From NCBI GenBank assembly GCA_045110335.1, contig JBGCGB010000024.1:186001-250000 (forward strand): 64,000 nt of DNA, given 5' to 3'. Every line of letters begins with the position of its first letter. Within the stretch, counting starts at the first letter, position 1. Source of the stretch: CALBPI01 sp045110335. GTDB taxonomy: Bacteria > Pseudomonadota > Gammaproteobacteria > Steroidobacterales > Woeseiaceae. The position numbers and the translations under genes were made by a program. Shown here one piece after another: positions 16,034-24,751 of this stretch. Below the pieces are notes generated by a model, which searched no databases, had not been told where the DNA came from, and saw only the letters and a program-made list of their open reading frames with translations.

Positions 16034-16942
16034 ATGACCGACGACGCGAACAATCCGAACGAGGCTGCGCCTGCTGAGTCAGAACCCCTGGGAAGCTGGT
16101 TGTCCGCGGCTCGCGAGGAAAAGGGATTGGGCACAGCGGCGGTCGCTGAAGCACTGCGCTTGGATAAAGATGTTGTCGAGCGGCTTGAAGCGGAGCAATT
16201 CGATGCGTTAGGTGCTGTCGTCTTTGTACGTGGGCATCTAAGAGCCGTTGCGTCGCACCTTGGACTGGATGCAGATGAGGCCATACGCCGTTTCCATGCA
16301 CTTGCCGGCGTGGAGCGCGACGAGGTGCCCGAGCTTGTTGTGAACTACAACAGCAGTACCAAACGCCGATCAATAACCCCGGTTTTACTATTTGGTGGCG
16401 GCGTGTTGTCAGCAATTGGGCTACTTGCCGTCGTATGGTGGTTTTGGCCGGAGAACAACCCCGAGGTTGCTGCTGCAGAGGCGCCTGCGCCGGTGCAGGC
16501 GGTCACAGATTTACCCGATGAGGATAACGCCGCACGAAATGCGCTGATCGCTGCTCGCGAAGCCAGCAGAGCAGCATCTTCCGGGGCGGTGGTCGCCGAG
16601 GGGGCGCCGACCGCAACGCGTCGTGACGACGCGGCAACAGCGCTGGCCGCCGTCGAAGATCAAACAGCGCAAATCACCACGCCACAAACCAGTTCGAACG
16701 TTGAATCCGGTTTACGACTGAAGTTTTCGGATACTTGCTGGTTTGAAGTTCGCGATGCGAATGATCGTCGTTTGGCTTACGGTACCGCGACATCGGGAAC
16801 TGACCGTCTCATTACCGGCGACAGACCTTTTCAGGTCACACTTGGCGTTGCGGACGCAGCCGCGGTTACTGTGGATGGCAAACCTTATACGATTGCATCG
16901 ACACAGCGGCGCGGCAGATCTGCGCGTCTGACCATCGAATAA
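16034..16942 (+). CDS. rodZ: Cytoskeletal protein RodZ
   Basis: A 302-residue membrane protein that couples the MreB cytoskeleton to cell-wall synthesis. It has an N-terminal helix-turn-helix of the Xre type (about residues 18-95, LGSWLSAAREEKGLG and VVFVRGHLRAVASHLGL), a basic stretch, and one membrane helix (about 115-138). An alanine/acid-rich periplasmic linker follows, then a C-terminal beta domain (DUF4115, about 225-300) with LKFSDTCWFEVRDANDRRL. In most relatives ispG lies between rodZ and hisS. Here hisS follows after 23 bases, so ispG has moved elsewhere. Confidence 0.93.
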   Translation: MTDDANNPNEAAPAESEPLGSWLSAAREEKGLGTAAVAEALRLDKDVVERLEAEQFDALGAVVFVRGHLRAVASHLGLDADEAIRRFHALAGVERDEVPELVVNYNSSTKRRSITPVLLFGGGVLSAIGLLAVVWWFWPENNPEVAAAEAPAPVQAVTDLPDEDNAARNALIAAREASRAASSGAVVAEGAPTATRRDDAATALAAVEDQTAQITTPQTSSNVESGLRLKFSDTCWFEVRDANDRRLAYGTATSGTDRLITGDRPFQVTLGVADAAAVTVDGKPYTIASTQRRGRSARLTIE

Positions 16943-16965
16943 CCCGCTTTACAGGACATCTTTAG

Positions 16966-18243
16966 ATGACGCAGACGGTTCGCCCGATTCGGGGCATGAA
17001 CGATATTATTCCGCCGCAAGGGGACGCATGGCTCGCATTAGAGGCCATCGTTCAGGACTTGCTTTCCGAGTATGGCTATCGCCACATTCGGGTGCCGGTG
17101 CTCGAGTTCACGGATCTGTTCAAACGCTCTATTGGCGATGCAACGGACATTGTCGAGAAAGAGATGTATACGTTTTCGGACCGCAACGATGAGAGCCTGA
17201 CGTTACGTCCCGAGGCGACCGCCGGCATGGTGCGCGCCGCGATCAGTAATGGTATGACGCATAATCAGCGGCATAAACTCTGGACAACCGGGCCGATGTT
17301 TCGCTACGAGAAGCCTCAAAAAGGCCGCTATCGTCAGTTTTATCAGATTGATGTCGAAGCGTTTGGCTTCCATGGGCCGGACATCGATATAGAGTTAATT
17401 GCGATGTCGTCGCGACTTTGGCAACGCTTGGGTATCTCACGCCTCAAATTGGAAATTAACTCATTGGGCACGCCTGCGGCTAGAACGCATTATCGCGAGT
17501 TGCTGGTGGCGTATTTTTCAGACCACAAAGCCCAGCTGGATGAGGATAGTCTGCGTCGATTAGAAACGAATCCGTTGCGAATCCTGGATAGTAAAAATCG
17601 CGATATGGCGGGTTTGATTGCCGGAGCGCCTCTGCTCAGCGAGCATCTTGATACAGAATCTGCAGAGCATTTTGCTGAGCTTAAGTCGGGTTTGGATGCG
17701 CTCGGCATCGAATACGCTGTTAATCCACGGCTCGTGCGCGGGCTGGACTACTACTCCAAAACCGTTTTTGAATGGGTCACCGATGCATTGGGCGCACAAG
17801 GCGCCGTCTGTTCGGGCGGTCGTTACGACGGACTGTTCGAGCAATTGGGCGGCAAAACGGTGCCGGCGATCGGTTGGGCAATCGGTGTAGAGCGTTTGTT
17901 GGCGCTTTGCGAAGCGGAACAAGTGCCGCCGGCCGTGGTCGAAACAGACGTCTACGTCGTGGCTGCCGGTGATCAGGCTGAGAAAGAGGCGCTGATTTTG
18001 ACGGAATTGTTACGCGATGGGGTCCCGGGTTTGCGTATGGAGCGTAATCTGGGTGGTGGTGGCATGAAGGCGCAATTGAAGCGCGCGGATAAAAGTGGGG
18101 CACGCTTTGCACTGATTCTAGGTGAAGCGGAAGTGGCTGAGCAGGTTGTCGGCGTCAAACCCCTGCGATCTGATTCCGATCAAGCGCGGGTCTCCCGCGC
18201 TGATTTAGTCGCCTGGTTATCGGATGCTTTAAGTAAAGAATGA
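16966..18243 (+). CDS. hisS: Histidine--tRNA ligase
   Basis: A 425-residue class II aminoacyl-tRNA synthetase. Motif 2 is seen in WTTGPMFRYEKPQKGRYRQFYQ, and the histidine-specific motifs are LVRGLDYYSKTVFEW and the A-rich GGRYDGL. The C-terminal anticodon-binding domain (about 330-425) contains LGGGGMKAQLKRADKSGARFALILGE. The N-terminal RGMNDIIPP is the usual start. The length is standard (about 424). The gene opens the hisS-yfgM-bamB-der series. Confidence 0.97.
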   Translation: MTQTVRPIRGMNDIIPPQGDAWLALEAIVQDLLSEYGYRHIRVPVLEFTDLFKRSIGDATDIVEKEMYTFSDRNDESLTLRPEATAGMVRAAISNGMTHNQRHKLWTTGPMFRYEKPQKGRYRQFYQIDVEAFGFHGPDIDIELIAMSSRLWQRLGISRLKLEINSLGTPAARTHYRELLVAYFSDHKAQLDEDSLRRLETNPLRILDSKNRDMAGLIAGAPLLSEHLDTESAEHFAELKSGLDALGIEYAVNPRLVRGLDYYSKTVFEWVTDALGAQGAVCSGGRYDGLFEQLGGKTVPAIGWAIGVERLLALCEAEQVPPAVVETDVYVVAAGDQAEKEALILTELLRDGVPGLRMERNLGGGGMKAQLKRADKSGARFALILGEAEVAEQVVGVKPLRSDSDQARVSRADLVAWLSDALSKE

Positions 18244-18321
18244 ACAGCACGGCGGTATTGTATTCAAGCGAAATGCGCTAGAATTGCCGGCTGATCGACG
18301 TTTAGATAATAGGAAATCGCC

Positions 18322-18978
18322 GTGAGTGAACTGACCGACGAACAACAAGTTGAACGATTGAAAGCGTGGTGGCAGGAAAATGGCCGTTCGCTGCTGTTTA
18401 TTATTGGCTTAGGCATGGTTGGTGCGATCGGTTGGTTGCAGTGGCAGGGTAGCCAACGTGACAACGCCGAAGCAGCATCCGCTCTGTATGAATTGGCCAT
18501 GGAAGCCGCCGACCGCAATGACTCCATTGTGCTTGGCCAGCGGGTTGATGAGCTGACCGGTGATTATCCCGATAGCACTTACACGGCGTTGGCCGTGTTG
18601 CGGCAAGTCGCGGTTGAACTGGCTAACGGCGAAACCGAACTCGCTCGGGCGAAACTCGACGCATTGTTGACCTCTGAAAAGGGCAGTGAGCTCGAACCTT
18701 TGATTGCGCTAAGGCTCGCGCGAGTTGAGCTTTACCTCGGAAACGCAGAACAGGCGCTAGCCGTATTGGATAAGGCGCCGGCCAAGAACTTTGCACCGTT
18801 CTACCATGAAGTCCGTGGTGATATTTACGTTCAGTTGGGCCAGGCGCAGGATGCGCGTGACGCTTATCAAGCCGCATTAGATGAGCCGGGCCAGCCCCAA
18901 CTAGTCGATGTCAATTATATTGGTATCAAGCTTGCCCAGCTTGCTACGACAGAAGCTGTGGTCGCGGAGACGCCTTGA
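18322..18978 (+). CDS. yfgM: Ancillary SecYEG translocon subunit YfgM
   Basis: A 218-residue inner-membrane protein. A short cytoplasmic start (MSELTDEQQVERLKAWWQENG) is followed by one membrane helix (about 23-41) and then a periplasmic TPR-like domain to the end. YfgM binds PpiD and the SecYEG channel and helps chaperone secreted proteins. The start is a GTG with AGGAAA 6-9 bases upstream. The TGA overlaps the bamB ATG (TGATG), so the two genes are coupled, as in E. coli where yfgM and bamB (yfgL) are neighbours. Confidence 0.93.
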   Translation: MSELTDEQQVERLKAWWQENGRSLLFIIGLGMVGAIGWLQWQGSQRDNAEAASALYELAMEAADRNDSIVLGQRVDELTGDYPDSTYTALAVLRQVAVELANGETELARAKLDALLTSEKGSELEPLIALRLARVELYLGNAEQALAVLDKAPAKNFAPFYHEVRGDIYVQLGQAQDARDAYQAALDEPGQPQLVDVNYIGIKLAQLATTEAVVAETP

Positions 18979-20141
18979 TGCGCAAGCTGCATTTGCCTCT
19001 CTGCTTACTCGTTTGCGTCTTATCCGGCTGCTCCATTTTTGGCAGCAAGGATGATGGCGTGGAGCCCCCGATGGAACTCACCGAGTTTCCGTCATCGGTA
19101 GAGTTCAAACGCGTTTTGTCCGTCGGTATCGGGGATAGCGGAGAAGACCTTCGTCTGGCGCTGCGTCCAACCGGCGACGGCAGTCGTGTATATGTGGCCA
19201 ATGCTTCGGGTGAAGTGCTTGCCTTCGACGCCAAGACGCATAAGAAGGTTTGGCAAAAGAACCTTAAGGTCGCCTTGACGGCGGGTCCCGGTGTTGGTGA
19301 TGGAAAGGTCGCGGTCGCCGAACGCAATGGCAATCTTGTCGCTTTGGATTCGCGGACTGGCGACGAGCTATGGCGTAAAGATATTGCGGCCGAAGTACTG
19401 GCGCCCCCGGTGATCGGTGGCCAGCGAGTGTTTGTTCGCACCGTCGACGGTCGACTGTTGGCACTGGATGCTGAAACCGGCAACGAACTCTGGTTTGTTG
19501 AACAACCGGTGCCACGATTGTCACAACGAGGAACGGGCGCGCCGGTGATTTCCGGTGATTCGGTTATCGCAGGTTTCGACAACGGCCGTATTCTGGCGGC
19601 TGGCTTGCTGGATGGCGAAGTACTTTGGGAATTGCCTTTGGGCATGCCGTCGGGTCGCACCGATATCGAGAGAATGGTCGATGCCGATGGCGCGATTGCG
19701 GCGGTTGGCAAAGATCTTTACGTCACCGGTTTTAACGCTCGGACCGCTGCCGTTGCGGCTGAATCAGGCCAGCCCCTGTGGGGTCGCGACTTATCCAGCT
19801 ATGCCGGTCTTGGCATTGATTGGACGAATGTCTATCTCACGCTAGACAGCGATCAAGTGATCGCGATCGCACGTGCCAACGGCGCGCAGGAATGGTCGAA
19901 TGAACAATTCTTGCGTCGCGAGCTTACGGCACCGGTCAGTTTTGGTGAGTATGCCGTGGTGGGTGATTTTGAAGGATACCTTCACTTCTTGAGTGCTGGC
20001 ACTGGTGTCATTGCCGGACGAGTACGCGCATCCGACGATCGTATTGTTAATCGGCCCTATGTGATGGGCAACACGCTCTACGTGCAGACGGAAGGTGGTC
20101 GCGTCGCCGGTTACCAGATCCGCACCAACGAGAAGGATTAG
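18978..20141 (+). CDS. bamB: Outer membrane protein assembly factor BamB
   Basis: A 387-residue lipoprotein with lipobox VLSGC (C18) and an eight-bladed beta-propeller of PQQ-like repeats, recognised by recurring GNLVALDSRTGDELWRKDI-type blades (GEVLAFDAKTHKKVWQ, GRLLALDAETGNELWF and others). BamB is part of the BAM complex that inserts beta-barrel proteins into the outer membrane. The ATG at 18978 overlaps the yfgM stop and puts the n-region MRKLH directly before the hydrophobic core. It is followed after 6 bases by der. Confidence 0.95.
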   Translation: MRKLHLPLCLLVCVLSGCSIFGSKDDGVEPPMELTEFPSSVEFKRVLSVGIGDSGEDLRLALRPTGDGSRVYVANASGEVLAFDAKTHKKVWQKNLKVALTAGPGVGDGKVAVAERNGNLVALDSRTGDELWRKDIAAEVLAPPVIGGQRVFVRTVDGRLLALDAETGNELWFVEQPVPRLSQRGTGAPVISGDSVIAGFDNGRILAAGLLDGEVLWELPLGMPSGRTDIERMVDADGAIAAVGKDLYVTGFNARTAAVAAESGQPLWGRDLSSYAGLGIDWTNVYLTLDSDQVIAIARANGAQEWSNEQFLRRELTAPVSFGEYAVVGDFEGYLHFLSAGTGVIAGRVRASDDRIVNRPYVMGNTLYVQTEGGRVAGYQIRTNEKD

Positions 20142-20147
20142 GCAGCC

Positions 20148-21539
20148 ATGTTGCCCGTTGTGGCATTGGTTGGCCGACCCAACGTCGGGAAATCCACGCT
20201 ATTCAATCGCCTGACGAAGTCGCGTGATGCGCTAGTCGCTGACTATGCCGGATTGACGCGCGACCGCCAATACGGCTTCGGCAAGATTGGCCCGCATCCT
20301 TATCTCATTATCGATACTGGCGGTCTTGCCGGGGCAAGTGACGGCGTAGAAGCGTTAATGGAGCGCCAAGCTTTGTTGGCGTTGGACGAAGCCGACGCTG
20401 TCGTTTTTATGGTCGATGCGCGTGATGGCCTCATGGCAGCGGATCACGACATTGCGCAAATGATCCGTCGGCGGGACATGCCGGTGTTTCTGGCGGTCAA
20501 CAAAGCCGAAGGGTTGGATCAGGACACGATTGCCGCTGACTTCTTTTCGCTCGGGCTGGGTCAGCCGTTAGTCATCTCGGCGGCGCATGGAGATCGTGTC
20601 AGTGCGCTTGTCGATGAGGTTTTGGCCGCCTGTCCGGTGCCCGTTGATGACGACGATGTGGCTTCGGACGAGCTAACCGTTACCGTAGCAGGTCGTCCGA
20701 ATGTCGGTAAGTCCACATTGATCAATCGATTGATTGGCGAACAACGGCTCGTGGCGTTTGATCAGCCCGGAACTACGCGGGACTCTGTCAAAGTGCCTTT
20801 CAGTCGCGATGGTCGTGATTACATACTGGTCGACACAGCGGGTGTAAGACGTCGCTCCCGTGTCGATGAGGCGATTGAGAAATTTAGCATTATCAAAACG
20901 CTGCAAGCCATTGAGCAAAGCAATGTTGTGATTGGCGTTTTGGATGCTCGCGAGGGCGTCACCGATCAGGATGTCTCACTGTTTTCTTTGATCATCGAGC
21001 GGGGTCGTGCGCTGATCATTGCGATTAACAAGTGGGACGGTTTGGATTCGGATGGTCGTCGACAGCTGCGTGATGGGCTAGAACGAAAACTGGGTTTTAC
21101 CGACTTTGCCCCGCAGCATACGATTTCCGCGTTACATGGCACGGGCGTCGGGAAACTGTTGCCTGAAGTGGACAAGGTGTTTCGGGCCGCTTGCAGAGAT
21201 CTTTCGACGTCGGCGTTGACTGAAGCACTGGAGTCGGCCGTTACCGCGCATGTACCGCCGTTGAGTCGTGGTCGCCGTCCAAAGCTTCGCTATGCTCACC
21301 AGGGTGGCCGAAACCCGCCTGTTATTGTTATTCATGGCAACCAGGTCGATCGACTGGCGGATAGCTACCGTCGCTATTTGATCAATTTCTTTAGAAAGCG
21401 CTTCAAGCTGAAAGGTACGCCGGTCCGCTTGCAGCTCAAAACAGGTAAAAATCCTTACGAAGGGCGGCGAAACAAGCTGACGCCGCGTCAGGAACGAAGT
21501 CGTAAACGATTGATACAGCACGTTAAGCGTAAGAAATAG
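20148..21539 (+). CDS. der: Ribosome biogenesis GTPase Der (EngA)
   Basis: A 463-residue protein with two GTPase domains in tandem and a C-terminal KH-like domain. G1 occurs twice (VGRPNVGKSTLFNRL near residue 8 and AGRPNVGKSTLINRL near residue 184). G3 motifs are DTGG and DTAGV; the G4 motifs are NKAEG and NKWDG. The ending is basic (RRNKLTPRQERSRKR). Der acts in assembly of the 50S ribosomal subunit. The NKAEG in the first domain has Ala where NKxD is more usual, which is often seen in Der domain 1 variants. It ends the hisS-der series. Confidence 0.97.
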   Translation: MLPVVALVGRPNVGKSTLFNRLTKSRDALVADYAGLTRDRQYGFGKIGPHPYLIIDTGGLAGASDGVEALMERQALLALDEADAVVFMVDARDGLMAADHDIAQMIRRRDMPVFLAVNKAEGLDQDTIAADFFSLGLGQPLVISAAHGDRVSALVDEVLAACPVPVDDDDVASDELTVTVAGRPNVGKSTLINRLIGEQRLVAFDQPGTTRDSVKVPFSRDGRDYILVDTAGVRRRSRVDEAIEKFSIIKTLQAIEQSNVVIGVLDAREGVTDQDVSLFSLIIERGRALIIAINKWDGLDSDGRRQLRDGLERKLGFTDFAPQHTISALHGTGVGKLLPEVDKVFRAACRDLSTSALTEALESAVTAHVPPLSRGRRPKLRYAHQGGRNPPVIVIHGNQVDRLADSYRRYLINFFRKRFKLKGTPVRLQLKTGKNPYEGRRNKLTPRQERSRKRLIQHVKRKK

Positions 21540-21542
21540 GTC

Positions 21543-21551
21543 TGATATACT
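21543..21551 (+). promoter_or_regulatory. Extended -10 promoter upstream of the DUF937 gene
   Basis: TGATATACT fits an extended -10 element (TGn plus TATACT), placed right after the der stop. It would give a leader of about 35 bases containing GGGGAGAG before the next ATG. Confidence 0.4.
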
Positions 21552-21590
21552 GGCTTCAGTACAGTATTGAAACCAGACGGGGAGAGCGAT

Positions 21591-22142
21591 ATGAGCATTT
21601 TAGAGACGATTTTGAAATCACAAAGTGGTGGTTTGGTGAAGCAGGTGGCGAGCCAGCTGAATTTGCCAGAGGGTCAGGCGGGCGCGGCGATTGCACAATT
21701 GCTACCAGCATTGACGCAAGGCATGAAGAACAACGTAGCCAAGCCAAGCGGGCTGGAGTCTTTGTTGGGCGCGTTACAAGGCGGCAGTCACAACCGCTAC
21801 GTCGAGCAGCCAGAGGCATTGGGTAGCTCGGATGCCGTTCGCGAAGGTAACTCTATTCTCGGTCACTTGCTGGGTAGTAAAGATGTCAGTCGGCAGGTTG
21901 CTGCGAGCGCGGCGCAGAAGACGGGCATTGATACCGGTATTTTGAAGAAGATGTTGCCGATGGTGGCAACCATGGCCATGGGGTCTCTCAGCAAAGAATC
22001 CAAAGGCGGGGCACTTGCCGCACTGCTAGGCGGTGGTTCCCAGCAATCTGCGGGCGCGAGCCTGTTGGGTGCTTTCCTTGATAAAGACAACGACAGCTCA
22101 GCTGTTGATGGGCTCCTTGGCATGGCGAAGAAGTTCTTCTAA
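21591..22142 (+). CDS. DUF937 domain protein
   Basis: A 183-residue protein of unknown function, rich in Gly, Ala and Leu. The pattern SILETILKSQSGGLVKQVASQLNLPEGQAGAAIAQLLPAL and the later ILGHLLGSKDVSRQVAASAAQKTGID fit the DUF937 family, which is related in sequence to YidB-like proteins. There is no signal peptide or membrane helix. ATG at 21591 is preferred over a TTG at 21567 because GGGGAGAG lies 4-6 bases upstream. It is 3 bases before the M48 peptidase, so they are probably co-transcribed. No catalytic residues can be pointed to. Confidence 0.75.
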   Translation: MSILETILKSQSGGLVKQVASQLNLPEGQAGAAIAQLLPALTQGMKNNVAKPSGLESLLGALQGGSHNRYVEQPEALGSSDAVREGNSILGHLLGSKDVSRQVAASAAQKTGIDTGILKKMLPMVATMAMGSLSKESKGGALAALLGGGSQQSAGASLLGAFLDKDNDSSAVDGLLGMAKKFF

Positions 22143-22145
22143 GTC

Positions 22146-22979
22146 GTGAGAACGCGTTATGGACGGCGCCGCTCCGGCGGCGCCGGCATCATGCGGTTGC
22201 TGCCCATTTTGGGTTTTGCACTGTATTTTGCTTATTACTATTTTTCCAATCAGGAAGAGGTGCCGCTCACCGGGCGGAGCCAGCTTGTGGATATGTCGCG
22301 CGAGCAAGAATCGGCACTCGGGTTACAGTCCTATCAAGACATCCTGTCGCGCTCCAATGTTGTAGGCAGTGGCCAAAACGTTGATGCGGTGCGTGAAATC
22401 GGTCGACGAATCGCGATTGCCGCGGCCGACGTTGATCCCGGCTTCCAATGGGAATTCAACCTGATCGATTCGAATCAGGCTAATGCATTCGCATTGCCTG
22501 GCGGTAAGGTGGCTATCTACACCGGTATCCTGCCGATCGCCGAGTCAGCGGACGGTCTCGCGATCATCATGGGGCATGAGATTGCGCATGCGATCGCCCG
22601 CCATGGCGCCGAGCGCATGGCGCATAACAAGCTGATGCAGGTGGGCAGTATGGCCGCCTCATTTGTACTGGGTGATATGAACGTATCGACCCAGCGTGCC
22701 GTGATGGGTGCGCTCGGTGTTGGTGCTCAATACGGTGTGTTGTTACCTTTTTCTCGTGACCACGAATCTGAAGCAGACTATATCGGTTTGATGTTTGCTG
22801 CTCGCGCCTGTTTTGATCCCCGGGAAGCGCCGGGGCTTTGGGAGCGAATGGGGGCGAATGCCGGCAAAACGCCGTCTGAATTCATGTCTACACACCCCGC
22901 ACCTGAGACTCGTGTGCGCCAATTCGAAGAATGGATGCCGGAAGCATTAGCTATCCGTGAGCAGAGCTGCGGTAGTTAG
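22146..22979 (+). CDS. M48 family metallopeptidase (LoiP/BepA-like, membrane-anchored)
   Basis: A 277-residue zinc peptidase. A basic N-terminus is followed by one membrane helix (about residues 17-33). The zinc motif HEIAH (H144, E145, H148) and the third ligand in HESEADYIGL are present. The segments NAFALPGGKVAIYTGIL and MSTHPAPETRV are typical of periplasmic M48 proteases that handle damaged outer-membrane proteins. Unlike LoiP it appears anchored by a helix rather than as a lipoprotein. It starts with GTG 3 bases after the DUF937 gene, and metX begins 5 bases after its stop. Confidence 0.9.
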   Translation: MRTRYGRRRSGGAGIMRLLPILGFALYFAYYYFSNQEEVPLTGRSQLVDMSREQESALGLQSYQDILSRSNVVGSGQNVDAVREIGRRIAIAAADVDPGFQWEFNLIDSNQANAFALPGGKVAIYTGILPIAESADGLAIIMGHEIAHAIARHGAERMAHNKLMQVGSMAASFVLGDMNVSTQRAVMGALGVGAQYGVLLPFSRDHESEADYIGLMFAARACFDPREAPGLWERMGANAGKTPSEFMSTHPAPETRVRQFEEWMPEALAIREQSCGS

Positions 22980-22984
22980 CCGCG

Positions 22985-24100
22985 ATGTCAGTGGCCGAGC
23001 GAAAAGCGGGCGCACGCCGGCACCACAAGCTGACCGGCGATTTCGAGATGCGCCGTGGTGGCGTCTTACGGAACCCGACCATTGCTTACGAGACATGGGG
23101 GGCACTCAATAGCGCCGCCAACAATGCCGTATTGCTATTTACCGGGCTTTCACCATCAGCGCATGCGGCGTCGTCAGTTGCCGATCCGTCGCCAGGTTGG
23201 TGGGAAGAAATGATGGGTCCGGGTAGGCCTATCGATACCGATCGCTTTTTTGTCGTCTGTATCAATTCGCTCGGTAGCTGTTTCGGATCAACCGGGCCCA
23301 ACAGCATGAATAGCCTTACAAAGTCATCATATGCTATTGATTTTCCTGTTTTATCACTCGAGGATATTGCGGCAGGGTCAATACCGGTGCTCAACAAGCT
23401 AGGTATTGATGCAGTCCATGCTGTCATCGGCTGCTCGATGGGAGGCATGACCGCACTGGCTTTTGCCGTGATGTTTCCCGAAAGAGCGCTTCGATTAGTC
23501 TCGGTTTCATCGGCGGCAAGAGCCGCTCCGTTTGCCATCGCGTTGCGCTCGCTGCAAAGAGAAATGGTCCGGAAAGATCCTGATTGGCAGGCTGGTCGCT
23601 ACCAAGCTGGAGGAGGCCCGATCGAGGGTATGCGCATGGCGCGCAAGCTTGGCATGGTGTCCTATCGATCTGCTGAAGAATGGGCAAGCCGTTTCGGGCG
23701 GGAGCGCGTATCAGCGGAACGCACCAGCAATGATCCGTTCTGTATCGATTTTGAAGTCGAGTCCTATCTTGAAGCACATGCGCGCAAATTCACCGGTGAT
23801 TTCGATCCGAATTGTTATCTCTATCTTTCGCGCGCCATGGATCTTTTTGATGTCGCCGATTACGGCGGCTCTGTCGATACCGGCGTCGGCCGGACGCAGC
23901 TTGAAAGTGCGCTAGTGATTGGTGTTGAGACCGATATCCTGTTTCCGGTTTGGCAGCAGGAAGAATTAAAGGATGCGTTAGTAAAGGCGGGTACCGATGT
24001 CTCTTTCTCGGTGCTGGAATCCATTCAGGGACACGATTCATTCTTAGTAGACATGGACCGATTCAGGCCGGTTATTGGTGAGTGGCTGCTGCATCATTGA
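22985..24100 (+). CDS. metX: Serine O-succinyltransferase of the MetX family
   Basis: A 371-residue alpha/beta hydrolase-fold acyltransferase. The catalytic triad is S151 (GCSMGGM), D317 (GVETDILFP) and H350 (SIQGHDSFLVD). It is annotated by similarity with homoserine O-acetyltransferase, but the segments NSLGSCFGSTGPNS and CYLYLSRAMDLFDVADYG agree with the Xanthomonas-type enzymes shown to use L-serine and succinyl-CoA and so feed cysteine synthesis. That assignment is from memory of the family. The gene lies 5 bases after the M48 gene and 45 before a thiol dioxygenase. Homoserine as the true substrate cannot be excluded from sequence. Confidence 0.8.
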   Translation: MSVAERKAGARRHHKLTGDFEMRRGGVLRNPTIAYETWGALNSAANNAVLLFTGLSPSAHAASSVADPSPGWWEEMMGPGRPIDTDRFFVVCINSLGSCFGSTGPNSMNSLTKSSYAIDFPVLSLEDIAAGSIPVLNKLGIDAVHAVIGCSMGGMTALAFAVMFPERALRLVSVSSAARAAPFAIALRSLQREMVRKDPDWQAGRYQAGGGPIEGMRMARKLGMVSYRSAEEWASRFGRERVSAERTSNDPFCIDFEVESYLEAHARKFTGDFDPNCYLYLSRAMDLFDVADYGGSVDTGVGRTQLESALVIGVETDILFPVWQQEELKDALVKAGTDVSFSVLESIQGHDSFLVDMDRFRPVIGEWLLHH

Positions 24101-24145
24101 CGTCCATACGGTGATTTTGGTGTCTATCGACGCTAAACTGGGAGG

Positions 24146-24748
24146 ATGAATAGCCCAATCGCCAACGCAAACGACACTTCCACCGGAGTCGGCATACAGC
24201 CATTGATCAGCCTTGTTGATCACGCGGTGTCTTTGACTGATCCAACTGCAGTGACCGATCACATTAAGACAGAGCTCTGCAAGATGATTCGGTCTCGCGC
24301 CTTTGAGCTGCCCGCATCGGTGTTGCAGCCTATGCCCGACCGATACGCGAGGAGGCTGATTCATCGCGATGAGGAGAAAGGTTATTCCATCGTTGCAATG
24401 ACCTGGGGGCCTTGTCAGTCGACACCGATACATGATCATTCCGGCATGTGGTGCGTGGAAGGCGTCTGTGCCGGCACGATTGATGTTTTGCAGTTTGAGC
24501 TGATGGAGCAGGATGCGGATCAGCGCTTCAGATTCGAATCCCGAAACTCCTACATGGCGGGGATTGGCAGTGCAGGTTGTTTGATACCGCCTTACGAATA
24601 TCATTTGATCGCGAATCCATGTGATCGAAACCCAGCTGTGTCTTTACACATCTATGGTGGTGATATGCACCAGTGCCAGGTGTTTGTTCAGGAACAACAA
24701 ACAGAATGGTATCAGAAGGTTACCAAAGATTTGTCATTCGACGATTAA
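24146..24748 (+). CDS. Thiol dioxygenase of the cysteine dioxygenase family (cupin)
   Basis: A 200-residue cupin protein. The iron ligands are H96 and H98 (PIHDHSGMW) and H153 (YEYHLIAN). C103 is exactly 7 residues after the first ligand, and S166-H168-Y170 (VSLHIYGG) matches the S-H-Y triad of mammalian cysteine dioxygenase, so the Cys-Tyr crosslink found there is possible. The enzyme adds O2 to a thiol, most likely cysteine, giving the sulfinate. 3-mercaptopropionate is the alternative. GGGAGG abuts the ATG, and a TAAACT -10-like box lies 6 bases before it. It converges on the M23 gene with 3 bases between the stops. Confidence 0.82.
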   Translation: MNSPIANANDTSTGVGIQPLISLVDHAVSLTDPTAVTDHIKTELCKMIRSRAFELPASVLQPMPDRYARRLIHRDEEKGYSIVAMTWGPCQSTPIHDHSGMWCVEGVCAGTIDVLQFELMEQDADQRFRFESRNSYMAGIGSAGCLIPPYEYHLIANPCDRNPAVSLHIYGGDMHQCQVFVQEQQTEWYQKVTKDLSFDD

Positions 24749-24751
24749 GAT

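Noticed and set aside
18944..19711. Minus-strand ORF of 255 codons over bamB
   Set aside because: Ser/Thr/Pro-rich translation typical of a shadow frame; bamB on the plus strand has lipobox and propeller repeats.
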